From NCBI GenBank assembly GCA_030280995.1, contig JASXTE010000015.1, positions 27,967,001 to 28,031,000 on the forward strand: a stretch of DNA of 64,000 bases. Direction: 5' to 3'. Position 1 is the stretch's first letter. Each line of letters starts with the position of its first letter. The position numbers were made by a program, and so were the translations under genes. The notes under the pieces are model-generated. The model had not been told where the DNA came from. It did no database searches and worked only from the letters and a program-made list of their open reading frames with translations. Positions 30,800 to 43,030 of this stretch are shown here, piece after piece. This DNA is from Hemileia vastatrix. Taxonomy: Eukaryota; Basidiomycota; Pucciniomycetes; Pucciniales; Zaghouaniaceae.

Positions 30800-31890
30800 T
30801 ATTCTTTATATCAAAATGCTTTACTGTCGTTACACTGCATATGGGCAATGAAACTATGATGAAACTTAACGAAATTCAAGAAGACCTTCATTAAAATTTT
30901 CAAAAACTTAAATTTCTTAAAATATGGGTGAAGATAGTGTTGGAAAATTTTTTTTAAAAATTTATTGGAAGAAGTGTTCACAGGGGAACCTTCTTAATTA
31001 AATATTGGCAAGTGTGGGGGTAATTGATGGGCTGGCTGCTCTATACACAATTACCCCATAATGTTCGTTTCCAAAATTTTCCCTGTTTCTAGTTGAATCC
31101 TGGCTTTGTCTTTTAATTTTAGGAAGTCCACTAAGACTATAAACTGGAACGAATCAAGAGACACCGCTCTCAACGCCGGATTCAAGATTTTTTTTATTTT
31201 GATTTTGATTTTTTTTATGTTAGATTGTGATTTCTTTTCTTTAATATATATTATGAATTATTGTAAAGGTGATGCTCACTGGTGGTCTCTAGTCATTTTT
31301 ATAAATTGGAGGGAGCCCACCCAGTGATCATCATTATAAAAATTATCTTCTAAAAAACTTTCATTTATTTTCTTTTCTTTTCAATTTCTTAAAATTGTGT
31401 AACCACATCAAGTTGCACTTGGATGTGGGTATGATGTCGAGGGTACGGCTCATCAAATGGCCGGGGGGCATCTTTTAAAATTTTATTTTGAAATTTTTTT
31501 TTTTTTATTACTTTTTTAACTTTCTTTTCACAGTTGTTTATCTTTCTTTAAAATTTAAATTTTAACTTTTATTTCAAAACTATCTTTTCTAAAATCTTTT
31601 ATTTTAAATTTAAAAAAAAAAAAAATAAATAAATAAAAATAAAATAAAAAAAAATAAAAAAATAAAAAATAAAAAAAAATAAAAAAAATAAAATAAAAAT
31701 AAAATAAATAATAAAATATTAAAATAATAATAAAAAAAAAAAAAAAAAAATTAATTAAATCAAAATTATTATTATATTTCTTAGTTTATTTTTCAGTCTT
31801 CATTCTTTTTAGTTTATTCATTTAGTTTAGACAGGAAACAGGGTCTAGGGGAACTCAATACCAATGGGATTTTACTTCAAGATATCTGTT
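30800..31890. other. Non-coding 3' region of D1 between arrays
   Basis: No credible gene was found. Apart from the lone hairpin it contains a conserved stretch near 31000-31060, a possible 3' splice-like AG context near 31120, and an A-rich simple sequence at about 31610-31752. That last run differs in length in D2. Confidence 0.6.
31125..31147 (+). repeat. Single hairpin unit of D1
   Basis: Stem AGTC/GACT, loop CACTAA, tail ATAAACTGG, isolated between the two arrays. It is conserved in D2 and C (46579-46601). Confidence 0.75.
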
Positions 31891-32616
31891 AGTCCTCCAA
31901 GACTTTAAACTGGCTACTTTTCAAGACATTCTTTAAGGTTTTTTTTTACACGTATTTTGGATCTTTTTAGTCCTCCAAGACTTTAAACTGGCTACTGTTC
32001 AAGACTTTCCTTAAGGTTTTATACAAATTTTGGAGCTGTTAGTCCTCCAAGACTTTAAACTGGCTAATTTTCAAGACTATTGTTAAAATTTTTTATTGGA
32101 TTTGTTAGGTCCACCAAGACCTTAAACTGGAGAGTTATCAAATGTTAGGTCCACCAAGACCTTAAACTGGACTGTTATCAAGCTGTTGGGTCCACCATGA
32201 CCTTAAACTGGATTTCTTATCGATTAAATGTTTGGTCCACCATGACTTTAAACTGGTAGTTCATTCATTGTTTAGTCCACTATGACTTTAAACTGGAAAA
32301 TTAATATCTGCAGGATAATTCAACATTCATTGGACCACTATGGCCTTATACTGGATTACTTGTCGATCAAATGTTTGGTCCACTATGACATTAAACTGGA
32401 TTATCAAATTTATTCAATCTTTGGTCAAGCCTAGGCCTTACTTAGGAATATATCAAGATATTTATGCACTTAAACGATCTTTGGTCCACCAAGACCATAA
32501 ACTGGCAATCGATTATATGTTTGGTCCACCAAGACTTTAAACTGGAATTTCAATCTTGTTTGGATAACTCAATTCAATCTTTTAATTTATCACTGTCCAC
32601 TAAGACTCTAAACTGG
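31891..32616 (+). repeat. Hairpin array 2 of D1, about 14 units
   Basis: Units begin with AGTC/GACT stems and loop CTCCAA (31891, 31968, 32042). They pass to GGTC/GACC stems with loops CACCAA or CACCAT (near 32109, 32148, 32188), and then to mixed AGTC/GACT and GGTC/GAC forms with CACTAT or CACTAA. The tail is almost always TTAAACTGG. One unit near 32421 is degenerate. Confidence 0.85.
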
Positions 32617-33201
32617 TTATTCAATTATTTCTGGAATTGGGTGTTGATAGCTTTAGGAGGTTAAAATTTTAGGTGGTAATGATGCTAATGAAAGCATAAT
32701 GGTGAATTAGGTGAAATTTGTGGCGCTTTAACATGGTCTAAAGTTGAAATTATTATTGGAAGCCTGGCAAAAGTATTTTATGGGTTTGCTGTATAGCAAA
32801 GTTTGAAAATTGTGATGAAGGAATCAGAAGTTAGGATGGTAGTTGGATTTTAGGGAATGATTTTTTTTAGTGCCTCATAGTTAGGCCATTTTTTTTTTGG
32901 TGTGAAGCTTGGAGGACCTTATGGCGAGATTGGAATCATAGAATTCGGCTCAGTGGGGGGCCCTATGAGGTTGGAATCAGGAGTATTCGGCTCATAGGAA
33001 GATCCACTCTCTCAATGCTGTGACAAGAAGGAAGACTGGTATATGGGAGTCTGAAGGGATTCAAACCTTGCTCTCAGTAGTGGAATCATCACAAGATTTA
33101 TTTTATTTTATGTTATATCAAGCCAGAGAAGAAAGAAAACATCATTTATGTTGAAAGTTTAAGAAGACCAAGCAAAAACAAAATTTTATCAAGTTATACT
33201 G
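32617..33201. other. Non-coding stretch of D1 before the antisense gene
   Basis: No open frame was supported. The related phrases GAGATTGGAATCATAGAATTC near 32928 and AGGTTGGAATCAGGAGTATTC near 32970, each followed by GGCTCA, form an imperfect direct repeat. The function is unknown. Confidence 0.4.
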
Positions 33202-33903
33202 TTAGAAAAGATAATTTCTTTGAAATTGTTCAACATCATTATCAAAGCTTTGCATTAAAATTCTTCTTTTCATGAGGTCTTCATGGTTATTAGCTGGAGT
33301 TTCTTGAAAATAGGCCAGCATTTTTCGTTTCAACTCATTAGTAAAGTCAAGAAAAAGATAGCGATGAAAATTTGGGTAATGATTGATATAGTCCGTCTTC
33401 ACTCTACCAACATCATCAGTGTTGGTTATTTCGACAGCTAGAAGTTCAAATATGTTATTAAGTCATAGGTTTAGTCAATTTTGATTAAAAGTTTTTTTTT
33501 TTTTTTTTAGTAAGATAAATAGGGTCTTACATTTAGAGCCAGGAAACATAGTCTCAGCAAAGTTAGTTGGGGGTACTGGCGTTATAGGATTAGGATCTTG
33601 TGAAGGCAAAATTAGGCCGGGATCCGTTGATGAAGATTGAACTTTTGAAGCTGTTTTTGATCTTATTCGTTTTAAGAAGACAGGAATTTTGGATCGCTTT
33701 TTAGAAGTTGAGGGATCAGGGAGAGCTGCTGGTCCTAAATATACGTTTGTTTTAGAAGGAACTATTGGCCGGTTGCATTTGACTTTTTTCACACGGCATA
33801 AGTCGCAAGCTGTTCTGCCAGGAAGATTAGGGTTGGACATTAAACAAGGTACCTGGTATCGAGCGCAGAGTTCACATGGAGCGACAAGTTCTTTGGAAGA
33901 CAT
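33202..33903 (-). CDS. Antisense Zn2Cys6-like protein of D1, two exons
   Basis: This is an opposite-strand gene 124 bp from the 3' LTR. Exon 1 is 33903-33531 and exon 2 is 33437-33202. The 93-bp intron starts GTAAGA and ends TTCTAG; joining keeps the frame and gives 202 residues. Cysteines at 10, 13, 20, 33, 36 and 43 have spacing C-x2-C-x6-C-x12-C-x2-C-x6-C, as in fungal binuclear zinc clusters. The half with the basic motif (ACDLCRVKKVKC) comes second, however, the reverse of Gal4. A basic segment follows (KKRSKIPVFLKRIRSK). The C-terminal part is polar and uncharacterised. Nucleic-acid binding is likely; whether it acts on the element or host is unknown. Confidence 0.7.
33438..33530 (-). 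other. Intron of the D1 antisense gene
   Basis: This 93-bp GT...AG intron includes an A-run on the coding strand. Splicing rejoins phase-1 exons and removes the only in-frame stop. The same intron is at 43852-43944 in D2. Confidence 0.6.
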
Positions 33904-34016
33904 ATTGATGAAGATGAATTTTTTAGTTGATTAAAGAAGATGGTGGTTGAAGGTTAAAGATGAATATTGTGCTCAACCACTTATGCGAAGTTATAAGAAT
34001 GGGGACATTCTCGATT

Positions 34017-34026
34017 GGAGGGAGGA
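34017..34026 (+). promoter_or_regulatory. Polypurine tract of D1
   Basis: GGAGGGAGGA directly precedes the LTR and would prime plus-strand synthesis. The same tract is at 44431-44440 (D2) and 49636-49645 (C). Confidence 0.85.
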
Positions 34027-35207
34027 TGTGGTAGCCTAAAGTTTAGTACGGCACCTAAGTACGTAAATGGAGTTATTACGGCGTGCAAGATTGGCATTAT
34101 TATTTTTTTTTATAAAAGGGTTTTATTTAATTTATTGGAGTTTAAAATATGAAGAAATTGGTCACGAGCAAATGCCTACACAAATACAATTTATTTTACG
34201 GAGAAAACTTATTTTATGGTCTAAAAAAAATTTATAAGTATCAAGTCAAGACACTCAAGAACCTTGGGAAATTTTCCCAGAATTTTTACTATTTTTCTTA
34301 TATTTTTAAATGAATTTTAAAGTTTTATAGAAATATTTACGTTTTCAAAAATTACTTAACTTTGATGAATTTTCACGGGGTAATTAGAGCTGCGCAGACT
34401 ACGAAAATTAGTTTGCTAGGTAAAGGGGAAGTAGCTCTATTATGTGTAATTTTTCTAGATTTTTTATTATGGTTTTAAGGTTCTAAATTGAGTCCGGAAG
34501 TCCGGACAGACTCCGTTTCGACTCCGTACGGACTCCGTACGGACTCCGCTTTGACTCCGTACGGACTCCGTACGGACTCCGTTCCGGCTCCGTACGGACT
34601 CCGTACGGGCTCCGGATTGACTCTGGAAGAGCTCTGGAGGGGAAAACTTAGGCACGTGACTGGGAATACTTAAGCGCTTCTCAAACTCGAAATTGGGAGG
34701 AGGGACACATCATACAGCTTAATCATTAACCACCACAGTCTTATTTTTTATTACTCAACAAATTAAAATAACTTGTAATACCCTTATAACTTTATATTTT
34801 ATATATAACATTTTAGAAATACTACTCAACAATTTAAAACACACTTCATACAGGGTATCTTTAGAAAGGTCTTCGTCGCTGGGACTTGATTATTGCTGTC
34901 TCATAAAAATTCAAAATATTATAAAAACATAAAAGTCAATCTTTACAGATCTTTCACTGGTACACCTTAATTGTTGTTATCAGTATTTCTTTCTCAACAG
35001 CCACTTTCATTAAATCTCAATAAGCGTTAATTATTTTAGAGTTTCATTATTTTTTTATCAATCAGATTCAAGTAGATTGGTTAGCTTAGTGATTTAGAAT
35101 TCCCATTTTGTTATTTTTATTGGAAGGACGGGGTTTTCAGCTAAATCCACATATCTCCTCCGGATTCTGCTTACAGCAAGGCGACTGTAAGAGTTTACCT
35201 TACCATA
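34027..35207 (+). repeat. LTR 2, shared by D1 and D2
   Basis: This 1181-bp LTR is identical in structure to LTR 1. It is preceded by the polypurine tract of D1 and followed by the primer site of D2, so it serves both units. Confidence 0.92.
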
Positions 35208-35209
35208 GT

Positions 35210-35231
35210 TGGCGCCCAACATGGGGTTCGA
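35210..35231 (+). promoter_or_regulatory. tRNA-Lys primer-binding site of D2
   Basis: Same sequence and two-base spacing as in D1, including the CpG to CpA change. Confidence 0.7.
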
Positions 35232-35382
35232 TTTCTCTAGCTTTCTTTAAAGACTTACTTGGATCAAGAACGTTCTTAGCCTGCAAGAGGCTTATTTTCT
35301 GGAACTCTAATTGGATTTTTGTTATTGGCCTGCAAGAGGCTTGTTATTTTAACGGTTTTTAACGCTTTTCTTATGTTTTGGG

Positions 35383-36564
35383 ATGTCTTCTACTAGTGGA
35401 ACTGCTATGTTGGCTGCTGGTGTACCTGTTAGGGCATCAGTAAGGATTGTATCTTGGGTTGGGCCCAAGTTTTCTGGAGATGATTTAGAAGGATTTTTAC
35501 ATAGGTATGAAACTGCAGCTGCGATTGATGGTGCTTTACCTTTGGATATGGTGAAGCAGATTAGGTTCTTTATTTTGGACAGAGAGGTGGAAAAGGAGGT
35601 TATTTCTATGGATGGTTATAAAGATCAAGATTGGAGAAAGCTCAAGATGGAAATGGAAAAAAGGTGGCCAAAAGTTTATTCATTGGAGGATCTAAAGGAT
35701 ATATCTAGGAAATGGGAATCAAAAGGTGGTGTAACATCTCTGCATCAGTATCATCAGTTTATGGTTGAATTTCAGGTGGTTCTGGATTATTTGTTGGAGT
35801 ATGAAATTTTATTTCATGATAATGCATCAAAGTATATTTTTTGGGATGCTATGGGGGAAAAGGTTAAGAAAGATGTTTTGATGGTGCTTATTAAAGCAAA
35901 TTTAATGAAGGATCTTCCAGATGGAGAAACTAGGATTCCTGGTATGGAGGTGCTAAAGAAGGTTATTTTGGAACATCTGGATACTCATAACTCTGTTGAT
36001 TTGGACTCTGGAGAAGACACTGAGGTCGCTCAAGAGATAGAAGAGGATGGTGTAAAAGAACTAGTTACTGATGAAATTTTGGATTCAGCCATTCCTGAAG
36101 ATTTTGTCCAGCCTGAAGATATTATTTTTGTTGACTCTTCTGTTTGGAAAGAAGAGGTTTCTGAAGATGAAGATATTATTGTCACTGATGAAGAAAAATT
36201 GGATGATGGGGATAATTTTGTGTTGAATGATTTGGAATCGGATTTAGAGGATTTTTCGCCTCAGTTTTTGTCTTCAGAAGCAGAGACTGTCTGCAATGAA
36301 GATATGGATATGGTGGATTTGTTACAATCTCAGGGAGAGATTGTTAAGGAGGATATGGTTTTCCCTGCACTAATAAAGAGTGTAGTGGTATTTGATAATA
36401 GAGTGCATAAATTGGATGCGCTCATATTTTGGAAAAGGGTTGTTTATTTTTTATGTCCAATGGTAGGACAAATTATGGGGGTTTATTTTTGGGTTTTATG
36501 GAATCGGTGGATAAGCCCTTGGGGCAAAATTTTGGATTATCTCCAGGGGATATCAAGAATTTAA
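35383..36564 (+). CDS. gag: Truncated-type Gag of D2
   Basis: The 393-residue protein is identical to that of D1 at 24973-26154. It has the capsid-like N-terminal half, acidic middle and hydrophobic Trp-rich end, with no zinc knuckle and no protease. The stop is again two bases before the hairpin unit at 36567. Identity over the whole length shows that the duplication of D is very recent. Confidence 0.85.
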   Translation: MSSTSGTAMLAAGVPVRASVRIVSWVGPKFSGDDLEGFLHRYETAAAIDGALPLDMVKQIRFFILDREVEKEVISMDGYKDQDWRKLKMEMEKRWPKVYSLEDLKDISRKWESKGGVTSLHQYHQFMVEFQVVLDYLLEYEILFHDNASKYIFWDAMGEKVKKDVLMVLIKANLMKDLPDGETRIPGMEVLKKVILEHLDTHNSVDLDSGEDTEVAQEIEEDGVKELVTDEILDSAIPEDFVQPEDIIFVDSSVWKEEVSEDEDIIVTDEEKLDDGDNFVLNDLESDLEDFSPQFLSSEAETVCNEDMDMVDLLQSQGEIVKEDMVFPALIKSVVVFDNRVHKLDALIFWKRVVYFLCPMVGQIMGVYFWVLWNRWISPWGKILDYLQGISRI

Positions 36565-36632
36565 TTCCTCCGAAATGAGGATAAACTACCTAAACTCGGC
36601 TGAAATTTTTTTTTTTTTTTTTTTTTATCGTT

Positions 36633-39600
36633 ATGTCTTCAATTTATTCAGGATTCAAATTATTATGGATGCCCTCATTTTTTGGGGTAGCAGGGGCTGA
36701 TCGCTCTAATGTTGTAATCTCTCCTCAGGATGAGATCCCGGATTGCAATAGGTCAGCTCACTTGGAGATAATTCAAGTGGATTCTCAATTATTTTCTGTT
36801 AATATTACTTTGGAGTGCAAATACGTTTTGGACTTTTCTATATGTTTATTGGATTTACCTGGTTTTTCTATTAAATTTAAAAACGGTGAAAAAGGCAAAA
36901 TGGGCCAAATTAGGTTGGATAAAAATTGGAAGGGTATGTTTATGGACCTCCAGCAAGAGGGTAAACTGCGAAAATCTTATCAAAACCCAATTAAAAATCT
37001 CAGTATAATTAAAACCCAAAAAAATAATTTTTGTGAAAATTCAATTCCGGTCCTCCAGCAAGAGGTTAAACTGCCGACTTTCTTTACGGGTGATTTACTG
37101 TTGGATAAGGGAAAAAAAGGTGTTGGAAAATCTGTTTATAAATTAGACGAGGGAAAGGAGAAAAGGGTAAAATTTAAAAATGAAATAAAATATTTTTCTA
37201 ATTTTTCTTATTCTGATTCTGACGATGAAGAAGATTCATTTGATGAAAGTTTTAATGGCGATGTTTTACCTCAAGCTTATTTAGATGTGGACGCAGCTAA
37301 ATATAAGAAGGTAGCAAATAAAGTTCGACCTATTAATGAACCCCTACCTGCTGAATTAAATCCACCTTTGAGAAGACCAAGGTTATCAAGAGATCCTTAT
37401 GAAAGTCCCTTGGTAAAGAATCCGCCTGAATTTTCTGAGACGTCAAGAATCACTTTTGAGAGACTGGGTGTTGTTAATTTTGGACCTGATGGTTGGTTGT
37501 CTGGAGAAGAGAAGAAGTTGTTGTTGGATGTGATGGTCAAGCGAGAGAAGGCCATTGCTTTTGAAGAAGAGGAGAGGGGTGTGTTGAAGCATTCCTATGG
37601 GGAGCCTTACAAGATTCCTGTGGTATGTCATGAACCGTGGCAGCAGAAACCGATTCCTATTCCGGCTGCATTGAAAGAAGCCTATATTGAAGTTGTCAGA
37701 GAACGGATACGCACTGGACTGTATGAGCAATCAACGTCAAGTTATTCTAGTCCGGTATTTTGTATCAAGAAACCGAATGGCAAGCTTAGAGTTGTTCATG
37801 ATCTTAGGGAATTAAATAGGGTTACAATAAAGGATGCTGGGATACCGCCTAGTGCTGAGGAGTTTGTTGAAGCATTTGCAGGGAGAGTGTGCTATGGATT
37901 GGGAGATATTATGGGTGGATATGATGAGAGAGAGTTACATCCGGACTCAAGGCCTCTCACTACATTCGATACGCCACTTGGTCGTTTACAGTTAACAAGA
38001 TTACCTCAAGGAGCAACAAATTCGGTTGCAGTTTATCAAGCTCAGATGGCTTGGATCCTTCAAGATGAAATTCCACAATATGCTGGAATCTTTATAGATG
38101 ATGGAGGAATTAAGGGACCAACAACCGACTATGATAACCAGGTGTTGGAAGAGAATCCCGGAATACGCAAATTCATTTGGGAGTTTGCAATTACTTTAGA
38201 AAGAATCTTGTTTCGAATTGAAGAGGCTGGTTTAACTATTTCAGGTTCAAAATTTTCATGTTGTGTGCCAGCCTTAGAAATATTAGGCCATGTGGTATGT
38301 AGAGAGGGTAGGATTATGTCCAAGAAGAAAGTTAACAAAATTCAGTCCTGGCCAAGACCCAAGAATACGACCGAAGTTAGAGGGTTTTTAGGTGTTTGCG
38401 TATATGTTAGAATGTTTATCAAGGACTTTTCTTCATTGGCAGCTCCATTGAGACGGTTAACGAGAAAGGATGCAGACTGGGAGTGGGATGAAGAGTGTGA
38501 GAAGGCGTTTGTGAAGTTGAAGGAGGTTGTGGGGAAGGATTTAGTCCTGCACAAGTTGGATTATGGAAAAGATGCTGGTAGAATTTATTTAGCAGTTGAT
38601 TCAAGTCAGGTTGCAGCTGGGGCGGTTTTGTCTCAGATGGATAAAGCTGGTTACATCAGGCCAGTTAGGTATGAATCTGTAGTATTTACTGAGGTCGAAT
38701 CAAGATATTCTCAACCAAAATTGGAATTATGTGGTGTGGCGAAAATACTGAAGAAACTTCAGCATATTTTGTGGGGGCAACATTTTGAGTTGCAAGTGGA
38801 TGCGAAATCGTTAATCCAGATGATTAATTCCCCAAGTTTACCGAACGCACCCATGACGAGATGGGTAGCTTTTATTCAACATTTTTCGTTTGATTTAGTT
38901 CATAAGCCTGGCAAAACTTTTACTATGCCAGATGGTTTATCAAGGAGACCACCCACTGAAGAAGATTCAGACTCAGAAGAGTTCGATGAAGATATACCTA
39001 TTATCAAAGCCAGCACTAAAGGAGCTGAAGACTTTCCATACCTCCCCCATGAGGTTAAACTGGCAGGACTATTGTGTTTAGATTATGATGTTGATGACCT
39101 CCACCAAGAGGATAAACTGGAAAATAGTTTTTATGTTAATAAAGGTGTTGGAAAAGGTGTAGATAAATTCGGCAGAGAGGAGGTAGAAGAAGATGTGGTG
39201 TATGTAGAGGAAAATGGATTGGTAGTGTGGGATAGTAGTAAATTAAGGAATGGTGTATATGTTGGAGAATTAGAGAATTTAAATAAAAAGGTGGATAAAG
39301 AGAAAGAGGTATTTTTGAATACGGTTTTCGAAGGATCCAAAGGTTCAGAAGAAAAACGTCGACATAGCTCGATTAAAGATTTATTTAGGGGTCAACGATT
39401 ATTGGCTCATTCATGTGCAGGTGATATTGGTGATAGAGAAGTCCCTATTGATGTTATATTAATCGATTTTCAAGATGAAGTCTGGGGTCAGACTGGTTTT
39501 TATTTTTTGTTAGTCAAATATTTGTTGACTTTAGAGAGGCCAGAAGATTGTGAAGACGATGAACGGGTGGCTATCAAGAGGAAGTCATCTACGTTTTACC

Positions 39601-40778
39601 TATCTGGTCGACGTTTAATGAGGAGGAGGTATCCAAATCCTCAAGTAGTTATAACTCAACAGAAGGGGCAAGAATTAGTTTTGAAATCACTGCATGAAGA
39701 TCTCGGGCATAGAGGCGTGGGAGAAACATTTAGAAGAATTTCTGATTGATTTTGGTGGCCTGGCATGAAGATGGCTGTTAAACAGTGGGTTCAGTCATGC
39801 GAAGAATGTCAAAGACAAAGTTATTTAAGGCCAAAAGAACCTGGACGCGCGACCGGTGAAAATACACTCTTTGGGAGAGTTAGTTTAGATGCCGTTCATA
39901 TAAAAGAGGGACGGTATAAATATTTAATTGTGGCCAGAGATGATTTATCTGGTTGGGTAGAGGCAGCGCCTCTTATTAATTTAACTGCCAAAAATGTGGC
40001 AGAATTTTTTTTGAATAATTGGGTATATAGGTATGGGGTGATGAAGTTGGTGACGGTAGATGGAGGTCCTGAATTTGGGACAGAGTTTAAAGAGGCCGTA
40101 TTGAAAGTTGGATCAAAGGTTAGGGTAGCAACCCCATATTATCCCGAAGCTGAAGGCATGGTTGAAAGAGGGCATCAAGTTATTAAGGATGCTTTAGTTA
40201 AAATGTGTGGGACAAGTGCCGAAAAGTGGAGGCACTATTTACCTTTAGTTTTATTTGCTGATCGAATCACTGCCAAAAGGACGACCGGATTTTCACCTTA
40301 TGAACTTGTTTTTGGACAGAAAGCAGTTTTACCGGTTGATTTAGAAGCTGAATCATATCTTGGAGTTGACTGGGACACGGTCAAAACTACTGAAGAATTA
40401 TTGTGTGCGAGAATGATGCAGCTAGAAAAGAAAGAAGAATATTTAGAAAAGGCATATTTGCGGATGATGAAGATCCGAAATCAATCAGTTAGATATTGGG
40501 ATGAGCGGTTGGCACATCGATTAAGGAAACCTTTGAACCCAGGTGATATGGTCCTGGTGTATAATAGGAGTTTGGAAAGTCAGTGGGGAAAAATGTTTGC
40601 AGATAGGTGGAATGGACCGTATAAAATCAAGGAGCAAGTTTCCGGCGGTTCATATGTGCTAGAAGAGTTGGATGGAGTAGAATTAAAGAAGAGGGTAGCG
40701 GCCGATCAAGTGAAACGGTTCTATCCTAGAGGCACCAGGAGTGCCGAAGTCTTCCTCCGCAATGAGGATAAACTATGA
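36633..40778 (+). pseudogene. pol: Pol of D2: RT, RNase H, integrase, one TGA
   Basis: This has the same protein sequence as D1 pol, with the same TGA (39747-39749) in the integrase zinc region. The stop therefore predates the duplication of D, and the dimer cannot be explained by two independent active copies. RT FIDD lies at 38091-38102. The frame reopens to 40778, ending in the hairpin-encoded FLRNEDKL. Upstream T21 and hairpin are at 36567-36626. Confidence 0.9.
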
Positions 40779-41209
40779 TATCAATGAAACTTTATGGATT
40801 CCTCCGCAATGAGGATAAACTATGAAATTTCTTAAATTTTATCAACTCCGAAATGAGGATAAACTACAATTTTAATGATATCTATGAAATTTTATGGATT
40901 CCTCCGCAATGAGGATAAACTATGATATCAATGAAACTTTATGGATTCCTCCGCAATGAGGAAAAACTATGAAATTTCTTAAATTTTATCAACTCCGAAA
41001 TGAGGGTAAACTACAATTTTAATGAAATTTATCAAACTTTATGGATTCCTCCGCAATGAGGATAAACTATGATGTTTATAAAAATCTTATGACGTCCTCC
41101 GCAATGAGGATAAACTATGAAACTTTTGAAATTTTAGGGATTCCTCCGCAATGAGGATAAACTATAATACCAACAAAAACTTATCGACCTCCGCAATGAG
41201 GATAAACTA
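40754..41209 (+). repeat. Hairpin array 1 of D2, 10 units
   Basis: Same units and order as D1 (30344-30799), with single-base differences in the spacers only. Confidence 0.85.
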
Positions 41210-42304
41210 TATTCTTTATATCAAAATGCTTTACTGTCGTTACACTGCATATGGGCAATGAAACTATGATGAAACTTAACGAAATTCAAGAAGACCTTCA
41301 TTAAAATTTTCAAAAACTTAAATTTCTTAAAATATGGGTGAAGATAGTGTTGGAAAATTTTTTTTAAAAATTTATTGGAAGAAGTGTTCACAGGGGAACC
41401 TTCTTAATTAAATATTGGCAAGTGTGGGGGTAATTGATGGGCTGGCTGCTCTATACACAATTACCCCATAATGTTCGTTTCCAAAATTTTCCCTGTTTCT
41501 AGTTGAATCCTGGCTTTGTCTTTTAATTTTAGGAAGTCCACTAAGACTATAAACTGGAACGAATCAAGAGACACCGCTCTCAACGCCGGATTCAAGATTT
41601 TTTTTATTTTGATTTTGATTTTTTTTATGTTAGATTGTGATTTCTTTTCTTTAATATATATTATGAATTATTGTAAAGGTGATGCTCACTGGTGGTCTCT
41701 AGTCATTTTTATAAATTGGAGGGAGCCCACCCAGTGATCATCATTATAAAAATTATCTTCTAAAAAACTTTCATTTATTTTCTTTTCTTTTCAATTTCTT
41801 AAAATTGTGTAACCACATCAAGTTGCACTTGGATGTGGGTATGATGTCGAGGGTACGGCTCATCAAATGGCCGGGGGGCATCTTTTAAAATTTTATTTTG
41901 AAATTTTTTTTTTTTTATTACTTTTTTAACTTTCTTTTCACAGTTGTTTATCTTTCTTTAAAATTTAAATTTTAACTTTTATTTCAAAACTATCTTTTCT
42001 AAAATCTTTTATTTTAAATTTAAAAAAAATAAATAAATAAATAAATAAAAATAAAATAAAAAAAAATAAAAAAATAAAAAATAAAAAAAAATAAAAAAAA
42101 TAAAATAAAAATAAAATAAATAATAAAATATTAAAATAATAATAAAAAAAAAAAAAAAAAAAAATTAATTAAATCAAAATTATTATTATATTTCTTAGTT
42201 TATTTTTCAGTCTTCATTCTTTTTAGTTTATTCATTTAGTTTAGACAGGAAACAGGGTCTAGGGGAACTCAATACCAATGGGATTTTACTTCAAGATATC
42301 TGTT
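41210..42304. other. Non-coding 3' region of D2 between arrays
   Basis: It contains one hairpin unit at 41535-41557 (stem AGTC/GACT) and an A-rich simple repeat at about 42020-42165. The A-rich repeat is 4 bp longer than in D1. No gene was seen. Confidence 0.6.
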
Positions 42305-43030
42305 AGTCCTCCAAGACTTTAAACTGGCTACTTTTCAAGACATTCTTTAAGGTTTTTTTTTACACGTATTTTGGATCTTTTTAGTCCTCCAAGACTTTAA
42401 ACTGGCTACTGTTCAAGACTTTCCTTAAGGTTTTATACAAATTTTGGAGCTGTTAGTCCTCCAAGACTTTAAACTGGCTAATTTTCAAGACTATTGTTAA
42501 AATTTTTTATTGGATTTGTTAGGTCCACCAAGACCTTAAACTGGAGAGTTATCAAATGTTAGGTCCACCAAGACCTTAAACTGGACTGTTATCAAGCTGT
42601 TGGGTCCACCATGACCTTAAACTGGATTTCTTATCGATTAAATGTTTGGTCCACCATGACTTTAAACTGGTAGTTCATTCATTGTTTAGTCCACTATGAC
42701 TTTAAACTGGAAAATTAATATCTGCAGGATAATTCAACATTCATTGGACCACTATGGCCTTATACTGGATTACTTGTCGATCAAATGTTTGGTCCACTAT
42801 GACATTAAACTGGATTATCAAATTTATTCAATCTTTGGTCAAGCCTAGGCCTTACTTAGGAATATATCAAGATATTTATGCACTTAAACGATCTTTGGTC
42901 CACCAAGACCATAAACTGGCAATCGATTATATGTTTGGTCCACCAAGACTTTAAACTGGAATTTCAATCTTGTTTGGATAACTCAATTCAATCTTTTAAT
43001 TTATCACTGTCCACTAAGACTCTAAACTGG
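42305..43030 (+). repeat. Hairpin array 2 of D2, about 14 units
   Basis: This is a copy of the D1 array at 31891-32616, with the same succession from AGTC/GACT to GGTC/GACC stems and conserved TTAAACTGG tails. Confidence 0.85.

Noticed and set aside
30344..32616. CRISPR-like look of regularly spaced repeats
   Set aside because: The repeats are short hairpins inside a eukaryotic LTR retrotransposon, spacers are similar to each other and no cas genes exist.
33689..33934. 81-codon plus-strand frame, repeated at 44103
   Set aside because: It is the reverse of the antisense zinc-cluster exon.
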